Source: DASXMT01 sp035552655
Lineage (GTDB): Bacteria > Actinomycetota > Acidimicrobiia > Acidimicrobiales > RAAP-2
Direction: 5' to 3'
Length of the DNA: 51,625 nt
Assembly (NCBI GenBank): GCA_035552655.1
Contig: DASZLD010000133.1
Location: forward strand, 1 to 51,625
Shown one piece after another: positions 8,959 through 17,862 of the stretch. A program made the position numbers and the translations under genes. The notes under the pieces were generated by a model. That model ran no database searches. It saw only the letters and a program-made list of their open reading frames with translations, and was not told where the DNA came from. Each line of letters starts with the position of its first letter. Within the stretch, counting starts at the first letter, position 1.

Positions 8959-9762
8959 TCAGCCGGCGTCCAGGGCCTGTCGCAGCGACCCGACGAAGTG
9001 AGCGGCACCCTCAGGGCCGGCACCCTCGAGGAGCCGGCGCACCAACGCTGACCCGACGATCACGCCGTCGGCCACCTCGCACACGGTCTTCGCCTGCTCG
9101 GGCGTGGAGACCCCGATGCCGACGCAGACCGGCATGTCGGTGGCCGCCACGATCCGGGTGGCTACCTCCCGCGCCGAGCTGGCCAGCTCCGTCTGCTCGC
9201 CGGTGACGCCCATGCGTCCCACCCCGTACACAAATCCCCGGGACCGCTCGGCGATCTCGGCGATGCGCTCCTCGGGCGTGGACGGCGCCACCAGGAGCAC
9301 GGTCTCCACCCCGGCATCGTCGGCCGCCGCGGCCCACGGCCCAAGCTCCTCGAGCGGCAGATCGGGCACGATGGCGCCGGACACGCCCGAGCTGACCAGC
9401 GAATTGGCCAGACGCCGATGTCCGGCCCGGTAGACCAGGTTGTAATAGGTCATGACGACCAGGGGGATGCCAACCTCCAGGCGGCTGAGATCGGCCAGGA
9501 TCCCGTCCGGTGTCGTGCCCCGCGCCAACGCCCGCAGCGAGGCCTCCTGAATGGTGGGTCCATCGATCATCGGATCGGAGAAGGGGATCCCGACCTCGAT
9601 GGCATCGGCGCCCGCACCGGCGAGGGCCTCGATGGTGAGGAGCCATGTGTCGTCCATGCCTCCGGTCACATACGGGATCAGCAGCTTGTGCCCCGCGCCC
9701 CGGCGATCTCTCAGGGCTGTCTCCAGGCCACCCGGGCCGTGGGTGGTGTCAACCCGCGCCAC
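8959..9762 (-). CDS. trpA: tryptophan synthase alpha subunit
   Basis: TrpA cleaves indole-3-glycerol phosphate to indole and glyceraldehyde 3-phosphate, passing indole to TrpB through the complex tunnel. The 267-residue TIM barrel has both catalytic acids, Glu56 (EVGIPFSDP) and Asp67 (DGPTIQEAS), 11 residues apart as in E. coli. VGIGVST and ADGVIVGSA bind phosphate. It overlaps the end of trpB by 14 bases and closes the trpCFBA operon. Confidence 0.96.
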   Translation of the reverse strand: MARVDTTHGPGGLETALRDRRGAGHKLLIPYVTGGMDDTWLLTIEALAGAGADAIEVGIPFSDPMIDGPTIQEASLRALARGTTPDGILADLSRLEVGIPLVVMTYYNLVYRAGHRRLANSLVSSGVSGAIVPDLPLEELGPWAAAADDAGVETVLLVAPSTPEERIAEIAERSRGFVYGVGRMGVTGEQTELASSAREVATRIVAATDMPVCVGIGVSTPEQAKTVCEVADGVIVGSALVRRLLEGAGPEGAAHFVGSLRQALDAG

Positions 9763-10984
9763 GAGATCCCACCGCCTTCAGGATCTCCCGGACTTGGGCG
9801 ACATCCTTATCGCCCCGCCCCGACAGCGTGATGAGCACGGTGGAACCAAGCGGGATCTCGCCCCCGGCCGAGCGGCACACCCAAGCCAGGGCGTGGGACG
9901 ATTCCAGCGCCGGGATGATGCCCTCGGATCGGGCCAGGAGCTGGAAGGCGTCGAGAACCTCGGTGTCGTCGGCCGTCGTGTAGGTGGCCCGGCCAATGGC
10001 GGCCAGGTGGGCGTGCTCGGGGCCGATGCCCGGGTAGTCGAGCCCGGCGGAAATGGACTCGGCCTCCAGGATCTGGCCGGCCTCGTCCTGCATGAGGTTC
10101 GAGCGCATCCCATGCAAGATGCCGGGAATGCCATTGCGCATGGCCGCGCCGCCGGCTGCCTCCACCGCGACCAGCTTGGCTGAGGTATCGACGAAACCAG
10201 CAAAGGAACCGGCGGCGTTGGAGCCGCCCCCGGCACACGCCACCACCACATCGGGAACCGACCCGTCGAGGATGGTCCGACACTGTTCGCGCGCCTCGTC
10301 ACCGACCACACGCTGCAGTTCGCGCACCATCCACGGGTAGGGGTGCGGGCCCATGACCGAACCCAGGCAGTAGTGGGTGGTGTCGACCGAAGCCACCCAG
10401 TCGCGCAGGGCCTCGTTCACCGCGTCCTTCAGGGTCCGGCTCCCGCTGTGCACCGTTCGGACCTCCGCGCCCAACAGCTCCATGCGGAACACGTTGAGGG
10501 CCTGGCGTTCGATGTCGACCTCGCCCATATAGACAACGCACTCCATACCGAACAAGGCCGCGGCAGTGGCCGTGGCCACCCCGTGCTGACCGGCGCCGGT
10601 CTCGGCGATGAGGCGCGGTTTCCCCATGCGCTGGGCCAACAGGGCCTGGCCGATCACGTTGTTGATCTTGTGGGATCCGGTGTGGGCCAGGTCCTCCCGT
10701 TTGAGGAGCACCCGGACCCCCAACGTCTCCGACAACCGGGTGCACTCGGTGATCGGCGTCGGCCGACCGCCGTAGTCCCGGAGGATGTCGTCGAACTGGC
10801 GGTGGAAGTCGGGGTCCGACCAGGCGGAGCGGAAGGCCACTTCGAGCTCCTGGCACGCCGGTACCAGGGACTCGGGCACGAACTGGCCACCGAATTCACC
10901 GAACCTACCGGTGGGTCCGGGGTCTCCCATCAGGGAACCGCTCCGGGGCGCGCTGCTTCCCGACGTCGTCATCTCGGTGGTCAC
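9749..10984 (-). CDS. trpB: tryptophan synthase beta subunit
   Basis: TrpB joins indole to serine with pyridoxal phosphate. The 411-residue protein has the PLP lysine Lys106 in HTGSHKINN, the AETGAGQHGVATA loop and the phosphate-binding GGGSNA. This is the standard TrpB1 type that works with TrpA. The start shares four bases (ATGA) with the trpF stop. The N-terminal 25 residues are a Ser/Gly-rich extension. Confidence 0.97.
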   Translation of the reverse strand: MTTEMTTSGSSAPRSGSLMGDPGPTGRFGEFGGQFVPESLVPACQELEVAFRSAWSDPDFHRQFDDILRDYGGRPTPITECTRLSETLGVRVLLKREDLAHTGSHKINNVIGQALLAQRMGKPRLIAETGAGQHGVATATAAALFGMECVVYMGEVDIERQALNVFRMELLGAEVRTVHSGSRTLKDAVNEALRDWVASVDTTHYCLGSVMGPHPYPWMVRELQRVVGDEAREQCRTILDGSVPDVVVACAGGGSNAAGSFAGFVDTSAKLVAVEAAGGAAMRNGIPGILHGMRSNLMQDEAGQILEAESISAGLDYPGIGPEHAHLAAIGRATYTTADDTEVLDAFQLLARSEGIIPALESSHALAWVCRSAGGEIPLGSTVLITLSGRGDKDVAQVREILKAVGSRGAG

Positions 10985-11727
10985 TCGTTCTGCCAGTCGA
11001 AGAGATCTTCGGCTTCACCACCGGCACCTCGCTGGACGGCGGTGTAGGTCACCCCGTCGCCGCCGGTTCCCGCCGACCTGACCACCGATGTCTCCGCCGC
11101 TCGCACCGCGGCGATGAACGAACGCAGTTTGGCCGGGTCCTTGATGCCCGGTGAGGCCTCGACGCCCGAGCACACGTCGACGCCCCAGGGTCGAAGGTGG
11201 GCGATGGCCGCGCCCACGTTGTCCGACCGGAGGCCGCCCGACATCATCAATCGGGCGGGGTCGATCACGCCCTCGGCCAGCCGCCAGTCGAACACCTCAC
11301 CGGAACCAGGACTGGCCCCGTCCACCAGCAGCAAGTCGGCGCCGTACTCGTCGAAGCGCTCGATCGAAGGGTGACCGGCGGGAAAGGCCTTGATCACGCA
11401 GCTGGTCCGCTCGCGGATCCACCGGCAGTCCTCGGCTGACTCCAAGCCGTGGAGCTGGACGGCGTGCAGCCCGATCTGGTTGGCGATCTCGATGACCCGC
11501 TTGGGCGACTCGTTCCGAAATACCCCGACCGTGACCGTCTCGTGGGGAAGGCGCTTGGTGATATCGGCTACGGCACTCGGCGTCATCTGTCGTGGAGAGG
11601 GAGCGAACACGAATCCAACCGCGGCCGCACCCATGCCCACGGCCAACAGCGCGTCGGCTTCGCTGGTCAGCCCGCAGATCTTGACGAAGACGCCGTCCCT
11701 GGCATCGACGCGATCGATGAAGCTCAC
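10981..11727 (-). CDS. trpF: phosphoribosylanthranilate isomerase
   Basis: TrpF isomerises PRA to CdRP. The catalytic pair is Cys18 (VKICGLT) and Asp136 (LVDGASPGSG). The 248 residues include a C-terminal Gly/Ala-rich tail of about 30 residues beyond the usual barrel. Start and stop overlap trpC and trpB by four bases each. A separate trpF is worth noting because streptomycetes and mycobacteria lack it and use a dual-function HisA (PriA). Confidence 0.95.
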   Translation of the reverse strand: MSFIDRVDARDGVFVKICGLTSEADALLAVGMGAAAVGFVFAPSPRQMTPSAVADITKRLPHETVTVGVFRNESPKRVIEIANQIGLHAVQLHGLESAEDCRWIRERTSCVIKAFPAGHPSIERFDEYGADLLLVDGASPGSGEVFDWRLAEGVIDPARLMMSGGLRSDNVGAAIAHLRPWGVDVCSGVEASPGIKDPAKLRSFIAAVRAAETSVVRSAGTGGDGVTYTAVQRGAGGEAEDLFDWQNE

Positions 11728-12593
11728 GACGAGCTCGTCATCGAGGAGCGATTGGTGGCGGTCCCGACGTTCCCGGGGCCCACGTTCCCGGGGCCGACGC
11801 GGCCCTTTCGAGCACCTACCAGGGCTTCCACCGAGGCTCGGCGATCGCCGGAACGAACGAGTGTCTCCCCCACCAACACAGCGTGGTAACCGGCATCGGC
11901 CAGGCGGGCCGCGTCGACCGCGCCTCGAATGCCGGACTCGGCCACACCGACGATCCCGGCCGGGAAGGTCTCGGCCAAGGCCAGGGCCAGGTCGTGATCA
12001 ACATCAAACGTCTTCAGGTTCCGTTGGTTCACACCGACCAGGGTGGCGCCGGCTTGGAGGGCCCGGTCCAGCTCGGCGGCATCGTGCACCTCGACCAGGG
12101 CGGCCAGACCCAGGCGTCCGGCCAGAGACACGAATGTGCCGAGCTCCGAGTCGGTCAGGCCGGCCACGATCAACAGGACGGCGTCAGCCCCCATGATCCG
12201 GGCGTCGTATACATCTGCCTCGCTCACGGTGAAGTCCTTGCGGAGCACCGGAAGGGTGCAGGCGGCACGGGCGGCGGTCAGGTCCGCCGCTGAGCCGCCG
12301 AAGAAGTCCTCATCGGTGAGCACGGACAGGCAGGCTGCCCCACCCGACTGGTAGTCGACGGCCACCCCGGCCGGGTCGAGATCGAGGTCGAGCGGCCCCT
12401 TGGACGGCGATCGCCTTTTGATCTCCGAGATGACGGCGATCGACCCGTTGGCGCTGGCCGCAGTGAGGGCAGGGACGAAGGGCCGTAGGGCCGGGCCCTG
12501 CTCGGCCTGGGCGGCCAGCGACCCCACATCGCGCCGGTCAGCGGCTGCGCGGGCGCGATGAGCAACGAGGATGTCATCGAGATAGGCGGGCAT
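11724..12593 (-). CDS. trpC: indole-3-glycerol phosphate synthase
   Basis: TrpC closes the indole ring by decarboxylation. EIKRRSPSKG (57-66) carries catalytic Glu and Lys; LRKDF and VAESGI supply the remaining active-site residues. At 289 residues it is longer than usual because of a C-terminal tail, GPGNVGPGNVG plus a Ser/Thr stretch, encoded by a 15-bp duplication. The ATG follows GGGAGG. trpC opens the minus-strand operon and shares an 81-base divergent spacer with the response regulator. I see no attenuator in so short a leader. Confidence 0.95.
   Translation of the reverse strand: MPAYLDDILVAHRARAAADRRDVGSLAAQAEQGPALRPFVPALTAASANGSIAVISEIKRRSPSKGPLDLDLDPAGVAVDYQSGGAACLSVLTDEDFFGGSAADLTAARAACTLPVLRKDFTVSEADVYDARIMGADAVLLIVAGLTDSELGTFVSLAGRLGLAALVEVHDAAELDRALQAGATLVGVNQRNLKTFDVDHDLALALAETFPAGIVGVAESGIRGAVDAARLADAGYHAVLVGETLVRSGDRRASVEALVGARKGRVGPGNVGPGNVGTATNRSSMTSSS
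11767..11796. repeat. 15-bp tandem duplication in the trpC tail
   Basis: Two copies of ACGTTCCCGGGGCC(C/G) lie in frame and encode the repeated VGPGN of the TrpC C-terminus, about 40 bases before the trpF start. Confidence 0.8.
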
Positions 12594-12674
12594 GACCCTC
12601 CCAGACTACCGGGGCCGGCACCCTTCCCAGGTGGACGCCGTCTTCTGGAGCCATCGAGATGCCAAGCTGCACCC

Positions 12675-13406
12675 ATGGGAACCGTCGGGGATGCGATCGT
12701 GGTCATTGAGGACGACCACCACATCTCCGACCTGGTGGCCATGTACCTCCGACGGGATGGATTTCGGGTGCTCCAGGCCGACGACGGCAAGACCGGACTG
12801 GGCCAGGTCAACCGGGAGCAACCCAAGCTGGTGGTGGTCGATGTCGGGCTCCCGGGTGAGTTGAGCGGTTTCGACGTGTGCCGGCTACTGCGGAAGAACA
12901 GCGACACGCCCGTGGTCATCCTCACCGCCCGTGACGACGAGGTGGACCGAATTCTGGGTCTCGAGCTGGGGGCGGACGACTACATCACCAAGCCCTTCTC
13001 GCCTCGGGAATTGGTGGCGCGGGTGCATGCCATCTTGAGACGAACGGCGGGACCCGCCACCCGCGAGGTGCCGATGCTCATCGAGGTCGGGTCGGTGATC
13101 ATCGACGTCGGGCGTCGAGAGGTCCGCTCTCGGACCATCGGCTCGCCCGAGGCGGTGAACGGTCCCGTCGGAGACGAACACAGCGAGACCATCCCCGTCA
13201 CGGCTCGGGAATTCGATCTGCTGGTCTACCTGGCCACCAACATGGGTCTGGCCCTTTCCCGCCGGCAGCTCCTGAACGGTGTGTGGGGCGACGGTTGGTA
13301 CGGCGACGAGCGCACGGTCGACGTCCACATCCGGCAGCTCCGAAAGAAGATCGGAAGCGATCTGCCGCTGGCCACGGTCTGGGGCGTGGGCTACCGATTG
13401 GGATGA
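12675..13406 (+). CDS. OmpR/PhoB-family response regulator
   Basis: A receiver domain (residues 5-120) is followed by a winged-helix DNA-binding domain (about 150-243). Phosphorylation residues are visible: the acidic pair at IEDDHH, Asp56 (VVDVGLP), Thr84 (LTARDD) and Lys106 (ITKPFSP). The output domain has FDLLVYLATNMG and RTVDVHIRQLRKKIG. I chose the ATG at 12675 because an upstream in-frame extension would run into trpC on the other strand. It is followed after 52 bases by its likely partner kinase. The signal sensed is unknown. Confidence 0.92.
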   Translation: MGTVGDAIVVIEDDHHISDLVAMYLRRDGFRVLQADDGKTGLGQVNREQPKLVVVDVGLPGELSGFDVCRLLRKNSDTPVVILTARDDEVDRILGLELGADDYITKPFSPRELVARVHAILRRTAGPATREVPMLIEVGSVIIDVGRREVRSRTIGSPEAVNGPVGDEHSETIPVTAREFDLLVYLATNMGLALSRRQLLNGVWGDGWYGDERTVDVHIRQLRKKIGSDLPLATVWGVGYRLG

Positions 13407-13458
13407 CCGTCCAGACCGCGATGACCCCACCGACTGACCCCTCCCCCCTCCGGCCGCG

Positions 13459-14916
13459 ATGAGGACCCGGCTCACCATCGCCATCCTCTGCGTGGTGGCG
13501 GCAACATTGATCCTCACCAGCGCGGGTAGCTACGTCCTCGTTCATCGAGCGGCCTCCTCCACCGCACAACAGGAATTGGTCGCTCAAGCCCAAGCAGTAT
13601 CGAGGACCCTCTCAGCCGGTGCGCCCCTCACCGGCGTCGGGCTCAGGCGGGAGCTGAAGGTGATCAAAAATGCCGGCGATTTCTCCGGCATCCGTCTGGT
13701 TCGCCTGGCCGCTGACGGCAGTCCCAAGAGCCCCCTGCCAGCGGGAATCGATGTCGGACAACTGCACACCACGGCGCTACTGGCCGGAAACCAGGTCACC
13801 GGAAAGTCTGGAGACCTGATCTATACCGCCATCCCCACCCCAGTCAGGAACATCACCCGTTACACGCCAGTGCTGGTCATCACCCGGGTGGCCCACAACC
13901 CGGCCAATGGCATCCGGTACTTCCTTCTGGTGGCTGCCGCTGTCCTGGTACTGGCGGCCATCGTGGCCTGGGCCTTGGCTCGACGGTTCTCGAAGCCGCT
14001 GGTGGCCGCGGTCGGCGCCACCCGACGGATCGCCGACGGCGATCTCGACGCCACCATCCCGACGAGGAAACGGGACGATCCCGAGTTCCGTCAGCTGGCC
14101 GATGCCATCAACGTCATGGCGGCCGGTCTGAGTCGGGCCCGAGACCAGGAGCGGCAGTTCCTCCTGTCCGTCTCCCATGAGCTGCGCACCCCACTCACGT
14201 CGATACGGGGCTATGCCGACGCCGTGGCCGACGGCGCCACCGACGACGTTCACGGGGCGGTGACGGTCATCGGAAGCGAGGCGCGCAGGCTCGATCGCCT
14301 GGTTCAGGACTTGCTCGACCTGGCCAAGCTGGATGCCGATCGCTTCTCGCTGCGGCTGGAGGTGATCGACTGCTCCGCCGTCATCGACCAAGTACTGGAA
14401 GGCTTCCGTCCCCGTGCCCGGGCCACAGGTCTGGAGCTCAACACGGCCCCGGGCGACAACGACCGCCTCTTCGTCCTGGCCGACAGGGACCGGTTGGGGC
14501 AGATGATGGGGAACCTGGTCGAGAATGCAGCCAGGTTCGCGACCAGCCGGATCACGGTCGGCTCCGGATGGCTCGGGTCGTCCGTGGCCCTGTGGGTGGA
14601 AGACGACGGGTCCGGCATCCCAGCCGACGAGGTCCCCCGAGTCTTCGAGCGACACTTCTCGTCGGACCAGTCGTCACAGGGCCGACACGGCACTGGCCTG
14701 GGTCTGGCCATCGTGGCCGAGCTGGCTTCGGCCATGCGAGCCACCGTGCTGGTCCAATCCCCCGCCTCGGACGGCCGCGGCACCCGGTTCGTGCTCGCCT
14801 TCGCTCCGGTGGATGCGCCTCAGTCGACCAACCCTCAGTCGACCAACCCTCAGTCGACCAGCCCTCAGTCGACCAGCGGCAGCGGCTTGGCCTCGGCTCC
14901 AACCTCGACCGAGTGA
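13459..14916 (+). CDS. membrane sensor histidine kinase
   Basis: This is the cognate kinase of the regulator just upstream. The order is membrane helix 1 (8-28), an extracytoplasmic sensor of about 120 residues, helix 2 (152-174), HAMP (175-228), dimerisation box with His240 (SVSHELRTP), N box (NLVENAARFA), G1 (EDDGSGIP) and G2 (GTGLGLAIV). The final 35 residues are a low-complexity tail with four PQST(N/S) repeats. The last 52 bases run antisense to the end of ygfZ. Confidence 0.92.
   Translation: MRTRLTIAILCVVAATLILTSAGSYVLVHRAASSTAQQELVAQAQAVSRTLSAGAPLTGVGLRRELKVIKNAGDFSGIRLVRLAADGSPKSPLPAGIDVGQLHTTALLAGNQVTGKSGDLIYTAIPTPVRNITRYTPVLVITRVAHNPANGIRYFLLVAAAVLVLAAIVAWALARRFSKPLVAAVGATRRIADGDLDATIPTRKRDDPEFRQLADAINVMAAGLSRARDQERQFLLSVSHELRTPLTSIRGYADAVADGATDDVHGAVTVIGSEARRLDRLVQDLLDLAKLDADRFSLRLEVIDCSAVIDQVLEGFRPRARATGLELNTAPGDNDRLFVLADRDRLGQMMGNLVENAARFATSRITVGSGWLGSSVALWVEDDGSGIPADEVPRVFERHFSSDQSSQGRHGTGLGLAIVAELASAMRATVLVQSPASDGRGTRFVLAFAPVDAPQSTNPQSTNPQSTSPQSTSGSGLASAPTSTE
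14818..14877. repeat. four 15-bp tandem repeats in the kinase tail
   Basis: Four units of CCTCAGTCGACCA(A/G)C start at 14818, 14833, 14848 and 14863. They encode PQSTN, PQSTN, PQSTS and PQSTS in the kinase. On the minus strand the fourth unit supplies the TGA stop (14865-14867) of ygfZ. Confidence 0.95.
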
Positions 14917-15797
14917 CCGTCCTCGTCCCAGCGCAGTGAGACCGGGGTGGGCGGGGTCACCCGGCGCTGAAGGGTGGCCAGGCCGATGGTGGTATCCAGC
15001 CCTGGCGACCACGCCACCGAGGTCAGTTGTCCGACCTGGTGTTCACCATCGACGGTGTGGATCGTCGCACCCACGGGAGGCCGCCGCTCCGGATTGTCCA
15101 GCACGATCCCGCTCAAGCGCCGCGCCACCTTGGTCCCTCGGGCATCGAGCCGCGCCACCAGCTCCTGGCCGGTGAAGCAACCCTTGGTGAAGGAGACCGA
15201 GCCCTCGACCAGGCCGGCCTCCGCCGGGATGGTGCTGTCGGTGACTTCGCGGCCCATGACGGGGACACCGGCCTCGATGCGGGCGGCCTCCCAGGCCGCG
15301 TGCCCGCAGTGGCGGACCGTCTCGGGCCAGGAGGGGTCAGGACCGATGAGGTCGAAGCCGGAGAACCCCGGCCACTCGACCGGGAGGCGAAAGACCCCCG
15401 GCTCCGAAGCAGAGGGCACCGAACCGGACTCCGGGCCACGGACGGCGAGGCAGACCCAGTCAACTGGCTCGATGTCGACTTTCACCCGGAGCCGGAACCG
15501 AAGAAGTCGGGCTTGCGCCACCTCACCGAAACCGGCGTCGGTATCGATCAGGAAGGAGTCAGCCGCCGTTCGGGTCACCCGGATGGCCGCGTCGACCTTC
15601 CCCTGCGGGCTGAGCAACAGGGCATCGGCCGCCAATCCCTCGGCCAGCGTGGCTACGTCCTGGCTGCACTGACCCTGGAGGTACTCGACCGCGTCGGGGC
15701 CGGAAACGCTGAGCATGTCCCGGGGAACAATCACCCCGCCAACGCCGTGTCGCAGTGCGTCGTAGTCGGCCACCATCTCGACGTCGACTTGGGTCAT
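14865..15797 (-). CDS. ygfZ: YgfZ/GcvT-family tetrahydrofolate-binding protein
   Basis: YgfZ-type proteins use folate to support iron-sulfur enzymes. The diagnostic motif KGCFTGQELVAR, with the conserved cysteine, is present near residue 200. The GcvT-like fold is seen from RDMLSVSGPDAVEYLQGQCS onwards. The ATG at 15797 overlaps the trpE stop by four bases (ATGA), giving 310 residues; the longer open frame to 15887 lies inside trpE. It is the last gene of the his-trp operon, and its 3' end overlaps the histidine kinase on the other strand. Confidence 0.9.
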   Translation of the reverse strand: MTQVDVEMVADYDALRHGVGGVIVPRDMLSVSGPDAVEYLQGQCSQDVATLAEGLAADALLLSPQGKVDAAIRVTRTAADSFLIDTDAGFGEVAQARLLRFRLRVKVDIEPVDWVCLAVRGPESGSVPSASEPGVFRLPVEWPGFSGFDLIGPDPSWPETVRHCGHAAWEAARIEAGVPVMGREVTDSTIPAEAGLVEGSVSFTKGCFTGQELVARLDARGTKVARRLSGIVLDNPERRPPVGATIHTVDGEHQVGQLTSVAWSPGLDTTIGLATLQRRVTPPTPVSLRWDEDGHSVEVGAEAKPLPLVD

Positions 15798-17410
15798 GAC
15801 TTTTGGTCCGTTCTCGCTGGTGGGGCTGGTGCTGATGCTCGGGCCATGGCCACCGCCGACAGCATCGCTGCCGCCTTGTGGGCGCACTCTTCGTTCTCGG
15901 CCACCGGGTCGCTGTCGGCCACGATGCCCGCGCCGGCCTGCACCGACGCCCGACCGTCGGGGTTGACCGTCATGGTGCGGATGGCGATGGCCGTATCCAG
16001 GTTGCCGGAGAAGTCGAGGTAGCCGACCACCCCTCCGTAGACGCCGCGTTTGGTCGGTTCCAGATCATCGATGATCTCCATGGCCCGGACCTTCGGCGCG
16101 CCCGAGAGGGTCCCCGCCGGCAGCGTGGCCCGCAGGACGTCGATGGGCCCCTTGCCCGGGGCCAGTTGACCCGAGACCTGCGAGGTCATGTGCATGATGT
16201 GGCTGTAGCGCTCGACCACCATCATCTCGTCGATCTTCTCCGTGCCGAACGAGACCACCCGCCCGACGTCGTTGCGGGCCAGATCGACCAACATGACGTG
16301 TTCGGCCCGCTCCTTGGGGTCCTCCACTAGCTCGCCGGCCAACCGACCGTCCTCTTCGGTCGTGCGGCCTCGGGGCCGGGAGCCGGCGATGGGGCGAGAG
16401 ATGACCACGCCGTCTCGGAGGCGGACCATGGGCTCCGGCGAGGCGCCCACCACGGTGACCTCGGGGAACCGGAGGAAGTACAGATAGGGGCTGGGGTTCA
16501 CCAGGCGGAGCACGCGGTACACGTCGAAAGGGTCGGCTCCCAGTTCGGGCAGATCGAATCGCTGGGACAGGACGACCTGGAAGATGTCCCCCGCAGTGAC
16601 GTGCTCCTTGGCCGCGGCGACGCCGTCCATGTACAGCCGGGCCGACATGGTGGGCTCGACGTCCTCAGGGATGCCGCCGCGTACGGGCAGCGGGCGGGCC
16701 ACGTCGTCGATGGGACGGAAGCAATCGTCGGTGAGGGTATCGAGCTGCGCGCACGCCTGGTCGAAGGCGGCATCCAACCGCCCAGTCTCCCAGTCCGGGT
16801 CGACGACCACGTTCTCGATGAGGACCACGCGCTGGCGCCAATGGTCGAAGGCGGCCAGCTCGCCGATCACCGCCACGATGGCGTCGGGATGACCGAGATC
16901 GTCCGGGGGAATATTGGGGAGGTGCTCCACCTCTCGGACGACGTCGTAGCCGAGATAGCCCACCAGTCCGGCATGCAGGGGAGGCAGGTCGGGGAGGTCG
17001 GGGGACTCGAACGCTTCGAGGATCGACTCCAGCGCCGACAGGATCCCGTGAGGGCCGGTCACTCCGTCATCGGTGATGGCGTCGAGGTCGAGCGAGCCCG
17101 TGGTGCTGACCGAGGAGCCGATGGCCGTGACGATGGCCAACGGATTTCGACCGATGAACGAGTACCGCCCCCACCGCTCGCCGCCTTCCACCGATTCGAG
17201 CAGGAACCCCGGGCTCTCCCCCACAATGCGCACGAAGGCCCCCACCGGCGTCAGTGTGTCAGCCACCAGTTCTCGCCACACAGGGACGATGCGATGTTTG
17301 GCCGCCAGGGCACGGAACTGCTCCCGACCGGGGCTGGTCGTGGATCGCGGTGGTCCGGGGTCGTCCGCCGTCATTGGTCCGTCCGCCGTCATGGGCCCGT
17401 CCGCCGTCAT
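15794..17410 (-). CDS. trpE: anthranilate synthase component I
   Basis: TrpE makes anthranilate from chorismate with ammonia from TrpG, which is not in this window. The tryptophan-binding LLESVEGGERWGRYSF is intact, so feedback inhibition is expected. Active-site blocks include GASPEPMVRL, PIAGSRPRGR, GTLSGAPKVRAMEIID and VQAGAGIVADSDP. The 538 residues begin with three copies of MTADGP/MTADDP, so three in-frame ATGs (17410, 17392, 17374) could start translation. The first overlaps the hisI stop (ATGA), which favours it by coupling. The C-terminus overlaps ygfZ. Confidence 0.95.
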   Translation of the reverse strand: MTADGPMTADGPMTADDPGPPRSTTSPGREQFRALAAKHRIVPVWRELVADTLTPVGAFVRIVGESPGFLLESVEGGERWGRYSFIGRNPLAIVTAIGSSVSTTGSLDLDAITDDGVTGPHGILSALESILEAFESPDLPDLPPLHAGLVGYLGYDVVREVEHLPNIPPDDLGHPDAIVAVIGELAAFDHWRQRVVLIENVVVDPDWETGRLDAAFDQACAQLDTLTDDCFRPIDDVARPLPVRGGIPEDVEPTMSARLYMDGVAAAKEHVTAGDIFQVVLSQRFDLPELGADPFDVYRVLRLVNPSPYLYFLRFPEVTVVGASPEPMVRLRDGVVISRPIAGSRPRGRTTEEDGRLAGELVEDPKERAEHVMLVDLARNDVGRVVSFGTEKIDEMMVVERYSHIMHMTSQVSGQLAPGKGPIDVLRATLPAGTLSGAPKVRAMEIIDDLEPTKRGVYGGVVGYLDFSGNLDTAIAIRTMTVNPDGRASVQAGAGIVADSDPVAENEECAHKAAAMLSAVAMARASAPAPPARTDQKS

Positions 17411-17416
17411 TGGTCC
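17363..17416. repeat. three 18-bp repeats that triplicate the trpE start
   Basis: Units of GTCCGCCGTCATTGGTCC start at 17363, 17381 and 17399. On the minus strand each carries an ATG. The unit at 17399 also contains the hisI stop codon, so the gene junction itself lies in the repeat. Confidence 0.92.
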
Positions 17417-17862
17417 GATGGCGCGTCGGGCGATGGCGCGTCGGGGTAGGTGGCGTCGGGGTCGGAGGCATCGGGGCAGGTGGATGTGCTCGAACCCGAC
17501 GTTCCGAACGCCCGGTAGAAGCAGCTGCGCTCGCCGGTGTGGCAGGCGCCGGCGCCCTCCTGGTCGACCACGATCAGCAGCGTGTCACCATCGCAGTCGT
17601 AGCTGACCTGGCGGACCCACTGGCGGTCGCCAGACGTCTCGCCCTTGCACCAGTACTCCTGGCGGCTGCGGCTCCAGAACCAGGTGCGGCCGGTCTCGAG
17701 GGTCTTGCGGAGGGACGCCTCGTTCATCCAGGCCAGCATGAGGACGGCGTGGTCGGTGGCGTCCTGCACGATGGCGGGGACCAGGCCGTCGGCGTTATAG
17801 GTCACCTGGGCGAGCTCGTCGTCGGTGAACCCGATGGGAGTGGCGGTGTAGGTGGTGGTCAC
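17407..17862 (-). CDS. hisI: phosphoribosyl-AMP cyclohydrolase
   Basis: HisI opens the adenine ring of PR-AMP, the third step of histidine synthesis. The 151 residues contain the metal triad Asp89-x-Asp91-x-Asp93 (YDCDGD) and the zinc cysteines Cys90, Cys107 and Cys114 (GACHTGERSCFYR). It is a single-domain form with no HisE fusion. The last 35 residues are an acidic PDA-rich tail built from 15-bp repeats. The GTG start is fixed by CAGGAG eight bases upstream. It overlaps trpE downstream (ATGA) and a small ORF upstream (GTGA). Confidence 0.94.
   Translation of the reverse strand: MTTTYTATPIGFTDDELAQVTYNADGLVPAIVQDATDHAVLMLAWMNEASLRKTLETGRTWFWSRSRQEYWCKGETSGDRQWVRQVSYDCDGDTLLIVVDQEGAGACHTGERSCFYRAFGTSGSSTSTCPDASDPDATYPDAPSPDAPSDQ
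17417..17476. repeat. four 15-bp repeats in the hisI tail
   Basis: Units beginning GATGGCGCGTCGGG start at 17417 and 17432, with diverged units at 17447 and 17462. They encode the SPDAP/YPDA/DPDA pattern of the HisI C-terminus and abut the 18-bp repeats at the trpE start. Confidence 0.85.

Noticed and set aside
12594..12674. Trp attenuator or T-box ahead of trpC
   Set aside because: Only 81 bases separate the divergent genes; there is no Trp-codon leader, T-box sequence or terminator pair.
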